A stretch of 39,842 nucleotides of DNA from an uncultured bacterium (GCA_903884945.1 CAISGR010000201.1:1-39842); one strand, 5' to 3'. Counted from the stretch's first letter, positions 7,888-17,358 are shown. The notes: a model not told the origin generated them from the letters alone. Translations and numbers: made by a program.

Positions 7888-8675
7888 CGCTCGACGGCCT
7901 TGGCATAACGCTGTCGGGCAGTGCCGTGCTCACTGACCTGCACGCGACCCTGCGCCCCGGTCGCGTCACGGCGATTCTCGGCCCCAATGGCGCGGGCAAG
8001 TCGACCCTGCTCAGGGCGGCGGCTGCGCTGATCGCCCCGACCACCGGTTCGGTCAGGCTCGGGGGCCGCGATGTGGCGGCGCTCGGCTCGCGCGAGCGGG
8101 CGCGGCGGATCGGCTATCTGCCGCAGGGGGCGAGCGTCCACTGGAACATCGCCGCCTCGGAGGTCGTCGCGCTGGGCCGCGCGCCGCACCGCGCGCCCTT
8201 CGCCGCGCCGGGCGCGGACGATTATGACGCGATCCTGCAGGCCATGGCGGCGACCGAGACGACGCATCTCGCCAATCGCCCGGTCAACCATCTCTCGGGC
8301 GGCGAGCGCGCCCGCGTGCTGCTCGCCCGCGTGCTGGCCGGCGAGCCCGAATGGCTCCTCGCCGACGAGCCGCTTGCCGGGCTCGATCCGCGCCACCAGT
8401 TCGATATCCTCGACCGGCTCGGCGATGTCGCGGGGCAGGGCAGGGGCGTCGCCATCGTGCTCCATGACCTGTTCCATGCCGCCCGGGTGGCCGATGACGT
8501 GCTGCTGTTCGACAGGGGCAGGCTGCTGGCGGGCGGTTCCGCGGCCGAGGTGCTGACCGAGGCGAATCTGCGGACTGCCTTCGGGATCGACGTCCGGGTC
8601 GAGCGCGACGCGGCGGGCAGGCTGGTGTGCCTGCCGCTTGGCCGCTCGCCGGCATGCGGCGATTTCGACGGATGA
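7878..8675 (+). CDS. btuD: Cobalamin ABC transporter ATPase (BtuD-like)
   Basis: 265-aa ATPase powering BtuC. Walker A GPNGAGKS (residues 35-42), Q-loop Gln83 (YLPQG), signature LSGGE (139-143), Walker B WLLADE (159-164) and H-loop His196 (VLHD) are all intact. Residue count and the 'GYLPQ' Q-loop are typical of the FecE/BtuD group. The GTG at 7878 overlaps the end of btuC by 10 bases, consistent with coupled translation; upstream in-frame starts lie inside btuC and add an unrelated Arg-rich leader. This is the last clear B12 gene. The next gene starts 31 bases later and could be read from the same transcript. Confidence 0.93.
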   Translation: MELTLDGLGITLSGSAVLTDLHATLRPGRVTAILGPNGAGKSTLLRAAAALIAPTTGSVRLGGRDVAALGSRERARRIGYLPQGASVHWNIAASEVVALGRAPHRAPFAAPGADDYDAILQAMAATETTHLANRPVNHLSGGERARVLLARVLAGEPEWLLADEPLAGLDPRHQFDILDRLGDVAGQGRGVAIVLHDLFHAARVADDVLLFDRGRLLAGGSAAEVLTEANLRTAFGIDVRVERDAAGRLVCLPLGRSPACGDFDG

Positions 8676-8706
8676 CTTGCCGGCCGGGCCGGGCTAGGAG
8701 CGCCGC

Positions 8707-9099
8707 GTGACCGCGCTTCGCCGCCATCTCCTGCATCGCCCCGTGCTCGTCGCGTGCCTGCTCGCGCTCGCGCTGCTGGCGAAGCTGGTCGTGCCGAGCG
8801 GCTTCATGCTGGGAACCTCGGGCGACGGCCTCACCATCGAGATCTGCACCGGCTACGGCCCGATGAAGATGGTCATGCCGGGCACCGGCGGCCAGCACGA
8901 CAAGCAGGATGGCGTGAAGGAAATGCCCTGCGCCTTTTCGGGCCTGTCCGCGCCGTCGCTGGCGGCGGCCGATCCGATCCTGCTCGCGCTCGCCATCGCC
9001 TTCGTCATCGCGCTTGGCTATCGCGTCGAGACGCCGCGCCCGGTCCGCGCCGCGGGCTTCCTTCGCCCGCCCCTTCGAGGCCCTCCCGCCCGTATCTGA
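8707..9099 (+). CDS. DUF2946-family small membrane-anchored protein
   Basis: 130-aa protein with an N-terminal hydrophobic segment (about residues 12-30), the 'VPSGFMLG' motif and the following 'ITIEICTGYG'-like strand that define DUF2946. A polar stretch contains Met, His and Cys (MKMVMPGTGGQHDKQ, then MPCAF), and a second hydrophobic segment lies at about 87-104. DUF2946 genes are often found beside TonB-dependent copper receptors and PepSY proteins. Here it precedes exactly that pair. The GTG start at 8707 has a TAGGAG ribosome site. Function in the family is not established; a periplasmic metal-handling role is inferred. Confidence 0.8.
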   Translation: MTALRRHLLHRPVLVACLLALALLAKLVVPSGFMLGTSGDGLTIEICTGYGPMKMVMPGTGGQHDKQDGVKEMPCAFSGLSAPSLAAADPILLALAIAFVIALGYRVETPRPVRAAGFLRPPLRGPPARI

Positions 9100-9253
9100 C
9101 GCGGTCGCGATCGTGCCGTCACGGCGCATCGCCCGATCGCTGAAGCCCGCCGCGCCAGCGCGGGCCCGTGTCAGCATGCGCGGCCTTGTCGCCATGCCCT
9201 TCAATCGCCGCGCGCCCCTTCGGGCGGCGCGGGCAGATATTCAGGGTTGATCG

Positions 9254-11617
9254 ATGTCCAGATCGTTTCTCGCTGCCGGGCTTTGCTCGGCCGCCTTCCT
9301 CGCTTCCGCCGCTTCCGCCCAGACCCATGACGACCGCCGCGCCGAGCTGCTGCGCCAGCGCGCCGCGATCGATGCCGCGCTGGCCGCGCTCGACGGCGCG
9401 GCGCCTGCTGCGGTGCCCGTCGCCGCATCTCCCGCGGCTGCGCCGGCCGACGGCGACGATGTCGTCGTCACGGGGCGCGCGCTGTCGCTGACCACCAGCG
9501 TCACCGGCCAGACCGTCACCACCGTCGACGACAGCGCCTTCCGCAACACCCCCGCCATGACGATCGCTGACATCGTCAAGCTCGCCCCCGGCATCGCCGT
9601 GATCCAGGGCAATGGCCCGCGCGACGTCGGCGTGTCGGTGCGCGGTTCGAACGCGCGCAACAGCTTCGGCGCGCGCAACATCCAGGTGTTCGAGGATGAT
9701 TTCCCCGTCACCCAGCCCGACGGGCTGGCGCGCTTCGATCTCACTGATCCCCATGCTTATGGCGCGGTCGACGTGGTGCGCGGGCCCTCGTCGGCGCGCT
9801 ACGGCAATTATGCCATCGGCGGCGCGGTCAATTTCCGCACCCGGCGCGGGCGCGACATCAACGGGGTCGAGGCCGGCGTGGATGGCGGCGGCGACGGCTA
9901 TGGCAATGTCTACGCCACGATCGGCCATGCCGGCTCGCGCTACGATTATGCGCTGTTCGGCAGCTTCGTCCGCGCGGACGGCGCGACCGGGCATGCCGGC
10001 TACCAGACCGGGACGGTCAACGCCTATGGCACCTTTGCGCTCGGCGATCACGACCGGGTCGCCGCCAAGCTGATCTACAACGAGGGCGAGTTCCGGCTCT
10101 CGACCCGGCTTTCCTACACGCAATATCTCGCCAACCCCTATCAGCAGGGCTGCGCGGTTGCGGCCACGGCGGCGCCCGGCTGCGGCACGATCTCGGTGCT
10201 GGTCAACGGCGTCAACGGCGCGCGGGTCAAGCAGACGGCGGCGGAGGGCGATCTCGCGCGCAACGATCGCCGCACCATCATCGGTACGCGCTACGAGCAT
10301 GATTTCGGCGCGAATACCACCTGGCGCACCCAGGCGACCTTCGACAGCCGCGTGGTCAACCAGCCGACCAGCGCCACCCCGTTCAAGGGCACGCTCGACA
10401 GCTACAACATCACCAGCGACGTGACCAACCGCGGCCAGCTGCTCGGCCTGGACGCGACCAGCTTCATCGGGCTGTTCTACAATTATCTCGATAACCAGAG
10501 CTACAGCTTCAACAAGACACCCGCTGGCCGCAACGGGTTCGGCGCGCCGACCCAGACGGTGTTCGGCGATATCCGCAACCTGGGGATCCGCGCCCGCGAG
10601 GAGCTCAACCTCACCCGCACGCTCCAGCTCATCGCCGGGATCGGCGCCGAGCGCTCGCTGATCAAGGTGCGCCAGACCGCCTATAGCTATCCGGAGGGCC
10701 TCAACCCGGTGGTCACCTTCATCCCGGCGGAGCGCCGCTTCTGGAATGTCGCGCCCGAGGCCGCGCTGCTGTGGCAGGCGACCGAGGCGGTTCGCCTCCA
10801 TGCCCGGATCGGCACCGGCTATGGCATTCCGCAATCGGGCAGCCTGTTCGTCACGCCCGACGGCGTGGCCGGCAACAACACCGCGCTGAAGACGCAGACC
10901 AACACCGGCGTCGATGTCGGTGCCGAACTCAGGCTCGGCGCCAATTTCCGCGCTGAACTGACCGGCTATTACGAGTGGTTCCGCAACGAGCAGGTCAGCC
11001 AGTCGGCCAGCCTCAACCTGCTCGCCTACACCACCAATGCGCCGCGATCGGTCCATCGCGGCATCGAGCTGGGCGTCACCTGGAAGCCGCTGCCCGGGCT
11101 GCTCCCCGGCGCCAGACTCGAAGGCGCCTACAGCTATAACGACCATCATTATACCGACTATGTCGAGCGCCTGACCTCGGGCACTGCCACGGCGGCCTTC
11201 GATCGCGACGGCAATCGCATCCCCGGCGTGATCCCCACCTTCGTCAACGGCCGGATCGGCTACGACCAGCCGGCCGGGCCGCTGGAGGGGCTGGGCGGCT
11301 TTGTCGAGGTGACCTACCGCGCGCGCTATTTCATCGACAACGGCAATATCCTCGCGGTGCCGGGCTACACGCTCGCCAATCTCAACCTTCATTATGATCC
11401 CCCGGCGGGGGCGGCCTGGTGGTCGCGCCTCAGCTTCTACGCCTCGGTGCAGAACCTGTTCGATCGCACCTATGTCGGCTCGGCGTCGGTGATCGCGGAC
11501 AGCCTCGATCCGGCGACGCTGCTGCAGCGGCCCGCCGCGGCGCTGTCGGAGACGACCGGTACCATCTATGCCGGCCAGCCACGGACGGTGTTTGCCGGCG
11601 TGAAGGCGCGATTCTGA
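9254..11617 (+). CDS. TonB-dependent receptor, metal or siderophore type
   Basis: 787-aa outer-membrane receptor. Signal peptide to about residue 22 (SAASAQT), then a coiled-coil-like stretch (RRAELLRQRAAIDAALAAL) and an Ala/Pro-rich linker before the TonB box (DDVVVTG, about 74-80). The plug has 'IADIVKLAPGIAVIQGNGPRDVGVSVRGSNARNSFG' and 'YGNYAIGGAVNFRTRRG'. The barrel ends with 'VQNLFDRTYVGS' and terminal Phe. The plug resembles receptors that travel with PepSY proteins rather than BtuB. The substrate cannot be read from sequence; with DUF2946 upstream and a PepSY protein overlapping its stop codon, copper or ferric complexes are the best guesses. The N-terminal short helical insert before the TonB box is slightly unusual. 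Confidence 0.9.
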   Translation: MSRSFLAAGLCSAAFLASAASAQTHDDRRAELLRQRAAIDAALAALDGAAPAAVPVAASPAAAPADGDDVVVTGRALSLTTSVTGQTVTTVDDSAFRNTPAMTIADIVKLAPGIAVIQGNGPRDVGVSVRGSNARNSFGARNIQVFEDDFPVTQPDGLARFDLTDPHAYGAVDVVRGPSSARYGNYAIGGAVNFRTRRGRDINGVEAGVDGGGDGYGNVYATIGHAGSRYDYALFGSFVRADGATGHAGYQTGTVNAYGTFALGDHDRVAAKLIYNEGEFRLSTRLSYTQYLANPYQQGCAVAATAAPGCGTISVLVNGVNGARVKQTAAEGDLARNDRRTIIGTRYEHDFGANTTWRTQATFDSRVVNQPTSATPFKGTLDSYNITSDVTNRGQLLGLDATSFIGLFYNYLDNQSYSFNKTPAGRNGFGAPTQTVFGDIRNLGIRAREELNLTRTLQLIAGIGAERSLIKVRQTAYSYPEGLNPVVTFIPAERRFWNVAPEAALLWQATEAVRLHARIGTGYGIPQSGSLFVTPDGVAGNNTALKTQTNTGVDVGAELRLGANFRAELTGYYEWFRNEQVSQSASLNLLAYTTNAPRSVHRGIELGVTWKPLPGLLPGARLEGAYSYNDHHYTDYVERLTSGTATAAFDRDGNRIPGVIPTFVNGRIGYDQPAGPLEGLGGFVEVTYRARYFIDNGNILAVPGYTLANLNLHYDPPAGAAWWSRLSFYASVQNLFDRTYVGSASVIADSLDPATLLQRPAAALSETTGTIYAGQPRTVFAGVKARF

Positions 11618-13002
11618 TGGCGGGGGCGACGATGAGCGGAACGGGCGCGCGGCGCTGGCCGGGCTATAACGCCATCTGGCGCTGGCATTTCTATGCCGGG
11701 CTGCTGTGCATTCCCTTCGTGCTGTGGCTTGCCACGACCGGGTCGATCTACCTGTTCCGGCCGCAGATCGAGGCGCTGATCGATCGCCCCTATACCCATC
11801 TCGCGATGACGGGCCCGCGCGCCTCGTCGGCCGAGCAGGCCGCCGCGGCGGTGCGCGCCGTGCCGGGATCGGTGCTGCACCGCTACCAGCTGCCCGACGC
11901 GCCCGACGCGGCGGTCCAGATCGTCGTCGGCGCCGGGCGCGACGAGACCCGCGTCTATGTCCACCCACAGACCCTCGCCATCCTCAAGACGGTCGACGAG
12001 GACCAGCGGCTGATGCGGCTCGTCTTCCGCCTGCACGGCGAGCTGCTGATCGGCGATGCCGGCTCCTACATGGTCGAGCTCGCCGCCTCCTGGGCGATCG
12101 TGATGATCCTCACCGGCCTGTTCCTGTGGTGGCCGCGCGGCACCGGGCTCGGCGGCGTGCTCTATCCGCGGCTCGGCGCGGGCGGGCGGCGCTTCTGGCG
12201 CGACCTGCACGGCGTCACCGGCTTCTGGGTGTCGTTCTTCGCGTTGTTCCTGCTGCTCTCCGGCCTGCCCTGGGCAAAGAGCTGGGGCGGCTATCTCAAG
12301 GCGATCCGCTCGGTCGCCGAGGGCCACCCGGTCAGGCAGGACTGGACCACCAGCCATGCGCAGGAACTCGCGGCGCGCGCGGCGGCCGATGCCGGCACCC
12401 GCGCGATGGCGGGCGAGCATGCCGAGCATCAGGGCATGGCGATGGCGCACCCCGCCGTCTCCTATGTTCCGCTCGATCGGCTCGTCGCCGGCGTGCGCCC
12501 GCTCCGGCTGGCCGGCCCGGTGCTGATCGCGCCGCCCGCCGGGATCGGCCAGCCCTGGACGGCCAAGTCGGATGCCGCCAACCGCCCGCTGCGCACGGAT
12601 CTCACGCTCGACGGCGCGACCGGCGCGGTGCTGACGCGCACCGATTTCGCCCAGCGCCGCCTGATCGATCGCCTCGTCGGCTATGGTGTCGCGGTGCATG
12701 AGGGGCAGCTGTTCGGCTGGGCCAACCAGCTGCTCGGCCTGCTCACCGCGATTGGCCTGGTCCTGCTCTCGGTCAGCAGCGTGGTGCTGTGGTGGCGCCG
12801 GCGGCCGGAGGGCGTGCTCGGCGCGCCCGTCGCGCGCGCCCGCCCGGCGCTCGCGGCGAGCTTTGTCGCGCTGCTCGTCGCGCTCGGCCTGTTCCTGCCG
12901 CTGTTCGGTGCCTCGCTGATCGTGGTGCTGCTGCTCGATCGCTTCGCGCTGCCCAGGCTCCCGCGCGCGCAGCGCTGGCTCGGCATCCGCGCTACGGGCT
13001 GA
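11617..13002 (+). CDS. PepSY-associated membrane protein (putative metal reductase)
   Basis: 461-aa inner-membrane protein of the PepSY_TM family. Membrane segments are visible at about 27-48, 155-172, 200-217, 348-370 and 385-410. An 'RWHFYAGL' opening, 'FRLHGELLIG', 'LHGVTGFWVSFF' and 'VHEGQLFG' supply the conserved His residues of the family, which in related proteins are thought to bind heme and support ferric or cupric reduction. A His/Met-rich periplasmic loop (GEHAEHQGMAMAH, residues 266-278) suggests direct metal contact. The ATG at 11617 overlaps the receptor's stop codon; an alternative ATG at 11632 gives a slightly shorter product. Co-translation suggests it processes what the receptor imports. 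Confidence 0.88.
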   Translation: MAGATMSGTGARRWPGYNAIWRWHFYAGLLCIPFVLWLATTGSIYLFRPQIEALIDRPYTHLAMTGPRASSAEQAAAAVRAVPGSVLHRYQLPDAPDAAVQIVVGAGRDETRVYVHPQTLAILKTVDEDQRLMRLVFRLHGELLIGDAGSYMVELAASWAIVMILTGLFLWWPRGTGLGGVLYPRLGAGGRRFWRDLHGVTGFWVSFFALFLLLSGLPWAKSWGGYLKAIRSVAEGHPVRQDWTTSHAQELAARAAADAGTRAMAGEHAEHQGMAMAHPAVSYVPLDRLVAGVRPLRLAGPVLIAPPAGIGQPWTAKSDAANRPLRTDLTLDGATGAVLTRTDFAQRRLIDRLVGYGVAVHEGQLFGWANQLLGLLTAIGLVLLSVSSVVLWWRRRPEGVLGAPVARARPALAASFVALLVALGLFLPLFGASLIVVLLLDRFALPRLPRAQRWLGIRATG

Positions 13003-13018
13003 TGGCCGCGCCGGGCTG

Positions 13019-13255
13019 CTAGGATTCGAGGCGCTTGCCCCGTGTCCGGGGTGGCGCTGCCGGCGCGCGGCGCAGGACCTCGAACGCTTCTTCCGCGTCG
13101 CGCTGCGACCGGAAGACCACGTCGAGCCAGCGATCCTCCACGGCTGAATAGAGGCCCCAGGCGCGCGCCGATCCGGGCTCCGTCCGGAGCATGGCGACGA
13201 AATTCGGCTGGTCTGTCATGGAACTGAAATAGAATGGCTGGGCCGGATGCGCCAC
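13019..13255 (-). CDS. Small hypothetical protein, 66-78 aa
   Basis: I do not recognise this protein. It is soluble and includes 'RAWGLYSAVEDRWLDVVFRSQRDAEEAFEVLRRA', which looks like a small alpha/beta fold. It faces the PepSY gene tail to tail with a 16-base gap. Two starts are possible: GTG at 13255 (78 aa) or ATG at 13219 (66 aa). Neither has a convincing ribosome site, and the shorter one gives a more ordinary N-terminus (MTDQPNFVAML). Confidence 0.6.
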   Translation of the reverse strand: MAHPAQPFYFSSMTDQPNFVAMLRTEPGSARAWGLYSAVEDRWLDVVFRSQRDAEEAFEVLRRAPAAPPRTRGKRLES

Positions 13256-13282
13256 CCGTTATCGCGGTGCTTTCGTGCTGGA

Positions 13283-15034
13283 TCAGGCTTTGTGCAGCTG
13301 CGCGAAGAACAGCGACAGCGCCCGGTCGATCGCCACGGCGCTCTCCTCGACCCGGCGCGCATCCGCGCGGACCTGGCGGGCGAGCCCGTCCACGCCGGTC
13401 GCCGCCGCGGAGACGTCCGCCACGCGGTCGCCGATCGCGTCCAGGTCGGATGCGGCGCCCGTCACATTGTGGTTGATGATCTTGCCGCTCTGCGCCTGCT
13501 CGTCGATGGTCGCGGCGAGCACGCTCGATCCGCTCGCGATCTCCGCGATCATCGCGCCGATCCGCGCCAGGCTGTCGCCGGCATGCTGGGCGGCGCCCTG
13601 CATGGTCGCGACCTTGGCGGCGATCTCGCCGGTCGCCCGCGCCGACTGGGCGGCCAGTGTCTTGACCTCGCCCGCGACGACGGAGAAGCCCTTGCCGGCC
13701 TCGCCCACGCGCGCGGCCTCGATCGTGGCGTTGAGCGCGAGCAGGTTGGTCCGCTTGGCGATGCCGCCGATCAGGTCGACGATGTTGCCGACGATCCGGG
13801 CATTCTGCTGCACCTGCGCCATCTGGTCTGCGAGCACGGCTACCTGCGCGGTCGCCTCGGCGGTGAGGTCGGCCGACAGCCGGGTATTCTCGCTCGACTG
13901 GCCGAGCGCGGTCATGAACTGGTTGGTCGCGGCGGCGATGTCGGTCGCCCCGCCGGCGGCGCGGGTGACGGCGCTGCTCACCTCGCCGAGTTCGCGCGTC
14001 GCCGTCGCGGAGTGGCCGGTCAGCTCGGCCGAGGTTGCTGAAAGCTGCCGCGCCGATGCGTGCAGCAGCGCGAGCGCTTCCGCTGCGTGCTGTTCCAGTG
14101 CCGCCGCCGATTCGCCGAGGGCGCGGCTGCGCGCTGCTTCCGCCTCTTCCGCGGCGCGCTCGGCCTGGGTCCGCTCCAGCGCGCGCCGGACGTCGAGGGT
14201 CTGCAGCCGCGCGCTTTCCGCCTGGAGATGCGCCCGCTCCAGCACCGACGCGCGGAACACCTCGATCGCGCGCGCCATGCGCCCGATCTCGTCCTGCCGC
14301 TCGACATGGGGCGTCCGCCCGTCGGTGTCGCCGGCCGCGATCCGGTCCATCGCCGCCTCGATGTCGGCGAGCGGCCCGACGATCGAGCGCCGGACGATCA
14401 CCAGCGTCGCCGTGGCCGCCAGCGAGAACAGGATGATGCTGGCGAGCAGGCTCACGAGCAGTTCCTGGCGCTCCAGGTCGCGGCTGCGCTGGTGGAGGCG
14501 GGTGACGATGGCGTCCTGCTCGGACACGAGCGCGTCCGCGACGCGCGACGCGATCCGCTCGTTGGGCCGGACCTGGTTCCGGAAGCTGTCCAGCGCCGCC
14601 GGCCGGTCGCCGCGGGTGACGGCGGCGGCGACTGCGCCCAGCCGGTCGAGCACGATCGCCTGGCTGCGGAGATAGACGGCGCGATATCGGCCGCCCTCGA
14701 AGGCGGGATTGCCGACCAGCAGCGCGAGCAGCGCGCGCATCTCGCGTGAGCGGTTGGCGAACTTGCCGTGGATGATCGCCAGTTCGTAGGGGTCCTTCTC
14801 GATCAGCAGGTTGAGTGCGTCGCGCTGGAGCGAGCGGCTGAGCGAGCGCACCTCGATCAGGTCGACCCGCACCAGTTCGCTGCGATCCACCGCTGCGCGC
14901 GCCGCCTGCAACCGGCTGCGCGTCCCTAGGCTCACCAGCCCGAGCAGGCAGACCAGGCACAGCATCAGCGCGACCGGGACCATCAGCCTTGCCACCATGC
15001 TGCGCGGCCAGAGCGTCTGCGTTATGTTTACCAT
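13283..15034 (-). CDS. Methyl-accepting chemotaxis protein
   Basis: 583-aa chemoreceptor. Membrane helices at about 13-36 and 191-214 enclose a mostly helical periplasmic sensor of roughly 150 residues, probably a four-helix-bundle type. A HAMP domain follows (about 215-268), then a long coiled coil with the signalling tip at about 420-458 ([43 protein letters not shown]), which is the conserved CheA/CheW contact. No CheB/CheR docking pentapeptide is seen at the C-terminus. No other chemotaxis genes are in the window, so the receptor is an orphan working with a cluster elsewhere. The ligand is unknown. Confidence 0.93.
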   Translation of the reverse strand: MVNITQTLWPRSMVARLMVPVALMLCLVCLLGLVSLGTRSRLQAARAAVDRSELVRVDLIEVRSLSRSLQRDALNLLIEKDPYELAIIHGKFANRSREMRALLALLVGNPAFEGGRYRAVYLRSQAIVLDRLGAVAAAVTRGDRPAALDSFRNQVRPNERIASRVADALVSEQDAIVTRLHQRSRDLERQELLVSLLASIILFSLAATATLVIVRRSIVGPLADIEAAMDRIAAGDTDGRTPHVERQDEIGRMARAIEVFRASVLERAHLQAESARLQTLDVRRALERTQAERAAEEAEAARSRALGESAAALEQHAAEALALLHASARQLSATSAELTGHSATATRELGEVSSAVTRAAGGATDIAAATNQFMTALGQSSENTRLSADLTAEATAQVAVLADQMAQVQQNARIVGNIVDLIGGIAKRTNLLALNATIEAARVGEAGKGFSVVAGEVKTLAAQSARATGEIAAKVATMQGAAQHAGDSLARIGAMIAEIASGSSVLAATIDEQAQSGKIINHNVTGAASDLDAIGDRVADVSAAATGVDGLARQVRADARRVEESAVAIDRALSLFFAQLHKA

Positions 15035-15106
15035 ATGGAGCGCGCGGTTAGGCGAACGATCTTAACCGCGTGTGACAGTCGGGCGAACAAAATGGCCGCG
15101 GGGCAT

Positions 15107-15481
15107 TCAGCTCCTGGGCGGCAGCGGCTGCTCCAGCAGCGCCTCCACCAGCTGGCGATAGGCCGCGCTCTCCGCCACCCGCGCCGTTTCCGCCTCGAGC
15201 GCGCGATAGGCCTGCAGCACCGTCCGCCCGCACGCGCTCAGCCGCGCGCCGCGCTCGTGCCCGCCGCCCGACAGTGTCTCGACCAGCCGCTCGACGAAGC
15301 AGCGGTTCATCTGGTCGACGAGCAGCCAGGTCCGGCGATAGCTCATGCCGAGCGCCCGCCCGGCCGCCGAGATCGATCCCTCGCGGTCGATCGCCTCGAG
15401 CAGGTCGGCCTTGCCCGGGCCCATCGCGAACTCGTCGCCGCAGACGAGCTGCAGCTTCAGCTTCAGTGCGCCGATATGCAT
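15107..15481 (-). CDS. ModE-type winged-helix transcriptional regulator, single domain
   Basis: 124-aa regulator matching the N-terminal DNA-binding domain of ModE: 'KADLLEAIDREGSISAAGRALGMSYRRTWLLVDQMNRCF' (helix-turn-helix with the SYRRTW recognition helix), then 'GGGHERGARLSACGRTVLQAYRALE'. The C-terminal molybdate-binding (MOP) domains of full ModE are absent, as in many stand-alone alphaproteobacterial homologues. No molybdate transport or molybdopterin gene is nearby. It is divergent from the MHS transporter at 15672, with 190 bases between start codons, so that transporter is a candidate target. Confidence 0.87.
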   Translation of the reverse strand: MHIGALKLKLQLVCGDEFAMGPGKADLLEAIDREGSISAAGRALGMSYRRTWLLVDQMNRCFVERLVETLSGGGHERGARLSACGRTVLQAYRALEAETARVAESAAYRQLVEALLEQPLPPRS

Positions 15482-15671
15482 GTCAGGCCCGCATCCGGCT
15501 GCGCGAACTGATCGTCATCCCGTTCCTCCCCGCGACTGTGGTGCGCGACGCTAGCACGCGCCGGCGCGGAAATCCGCTGCGCGCTGGTGCATAACGCCGC
15601 CCGGCCGCCGCTCTCCATCTTGCCGCCCCCGCATATCCCGCTAAACCTCTCCCGCAAGGGGAGAAGCAACC

Positions 15672-17294
15672 ATGGCCACGATCGCGCCGACCGACCTGGC
15701 GCCACCACCCGGCGCGACGCCCGAACCGAGCCGGAAGGACATCCAGCTCGTCATCACCGCGTCGTCGCTGGGCACGATCTTCGAATGGTATGATTTCTTC
15801 ATCTACGGCACGCTGGCTGCCTCGGGCATCATCGGCCGCACCTTCTTTCCCGCCGGCAACGAACTGGTCCAGACGCTCGCCGCCTGGGCGGTATTCGCGG
15901 TCGGCTTCGGCTTCCGTCCGCTCGGCGCGGTGCTGTTCGGCTTTCTCGGCGACCGGCTCGGCCGGAAATACACCTTCCTCGTCACCATCACCCTGATGGG
16001 CCTCGCCACCGCCGGCGTCGGGCTGGTGCCCTCGGCCGCCGCGATCGGGCTGGCCGCGCCCTTCATCGTCATCGGCCTGCGCATCCTGCAGGGGCTCGCG
16101 CTCGGCGGCGAATATGGCGGGGCGGCGATCTATGTCGCCGAGCATGCCGGCAAGGGGAGGAGTGGCTATTATACCAGCTTCATCCAGGCGAGCGTGGTCG
16201 GCGGCTTCATCCTCAGCCTGATCGTCGTGCTCGTCTCCAAGGCGCTGATGCCGCCCGCGCTGTGGGATGCCTGGGGCTGGCGCTTCCCCTTCGTCTTCTC
16301 GCTGCTGCTGCTCGCCGTCTCGCTGTGGATGCGCCTCAAGCTCAACGAGAGCCCGGTGTTCCGCGAGATGAAGGCGGCCGGGCAGACGGCGCGCAACCCC
16401 TTCACCGAGAGCTTCACCTATCCGGGCAACCTCCGCCGACTGTTCGTCGCGCTGTTCGGCATCTCGGCCGGGCTGACCGTGATCTGGTACACCGCGACCT
16501 TCACCGTCCTGTCCTTCCTGCAGACGACGATGCGCGTCGAGTCGACCACCGCGCAGCTCATCGTCGGTGCCGGCGCCACGCTCAGCCTCGGCTTTTTCGT
16601 CTTCTTCGGCCGCCTGTCCGACAAGGTCGGCCGCAAGACGCCGATCGTGCTCGGCTATGCGATGACGCTCGTGCTGATCTTCCCGCTGTTCTACATGATG
16701 GGCTCGGCCGCCAATCCGCAGCTGTCGCATGCGGCGCACCGCGCGCCGGTGGTCGTCTCCGGCCCGGCCTGCACCTATAATCCCTTCGCCGCGAAGCAGG
16801 TCGACGAATGCGGCGAGCTGCTCGACTATTTCTCGAAAAAGGGCGTCGCCTACACCAAGGCGCGCACACCGGTCACGGTGGTGCTGATCGGCCAGGTCCG
16901 CGTGGCCGATACCAGCCCGGCCGGCCTCGATGCCGCGCTCGCCGCCGCCGGCTACAAGCTCGACAAGGTCGTGCCGAACCTGCGCAGCATCGCCGTGATC
17001 CTGTTCGCCATCGTCGCGATGGGCGCGCTTTCGGGCATGACCTATGGTCCGGTCGCGGCGCTGCTCGCCGAGATGTTCCCGCCGCGCATCCGCTACAGCT
17101 CGATGTCGATTCCCTATCATATCGGCACGGGTTATTTCGGCGGCTTCCTGCCCGTGATCGGCCAATATATCGTCGCGCGCACCGGCAATCCCTATGCCGG
17201 CCTGTGGTATACCTTCGGCGTCGTCGCGATGGCGCTGGTGGTCACGGTCGTGGGCCTGCGCGAATCCAAGCCGGGCATGGCCAGCGCCGACTGA
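15672..17294 (+). CDS. MHS-family MFS transporter (metabolite:H+ symporter)
   Basis: 540-aa transporter with 12 predicted membrane helices. The start region 'SLGTIFEWYDFFIYGTLA' and the 'GDRLGRKY' loop, with 'RILQGLALGGEYGGAAIYVAEHA', are typical of the metabolite:H+ symporter group (ProP/ShiA-like). A hydrophilic insertion of roughly 75-80 residues (about 350-430, including CTYNPF and DECGELLDYF with two Cys) separates late helices; I have seen similar inserts in related proteins but its role is unknown. The substrate cannot be read. The ribosome site GGGGAGAAGC lies within a small hairpin (CTCCC-GCAAG-GGGAG, about 15648-15664), which could affect initiation. The ModE-like regulator upstream is divergent. 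Confidence 0.9.
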   Translation: MATIAPTDLAPPPGATPEPSRKDIQLVITASSLGTIFEWYDFFIYGTLAASGIIGRTFFPAGNELVQTLAAWAVFAVGFGFRPLGAVLFGFLGDRLGRKYTFLVTITLMGLATAGVGLVPSAAAIGLAAPFIVIGLRILQGLALGGEYGGAAIYVAEHAGKGRSGYYTSFIQASVVGGFILSLIVVLVSKALMPPALWDAWGWRFPFVFSLLLLAVSLWMRLKLNESPVFREMKAAGQTARNPFTESFTYPGNLRRLFVALFGISAGLTVIWYTATFTVLSFLQTTMRVESTTAQLIVGAGATLSLGFFVFFGRLSDKVGRKTPIVLGYAMTLVLIFPLFYMMGSAANPQLSHAAHRAPVVVSGPACTYNPFAAKQVDECGELLDYFSKKGVAYTKARTPVTVVLIGQVRVADTSPAGLDAALAAAGYKLDKVVPNLRSIAVILFAIVAMGALSGMTYGPVAALLAEMFPPRIRYSSMSIPYHIGTGYFGGFLPVIGQYIVARTGNPYAGLWYTFGVVAMALVVTVVGLRESKPGMASAD

Positions 17295-17358
17295 GGCGCG
17301 CGCGGCGCGTTGCCGGCCGCACTGGCGCAGCGCGCGCGACGCGGCTAATCCGCCGCCG

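Noticed and set aside
9119..11968. A 949-codon open frame on the minus strand
   Set aside because: It is antisense to the second TonB-dependent receptor, has no recognisable domain, and its composition is the usual shadow of a GC-rich gene.
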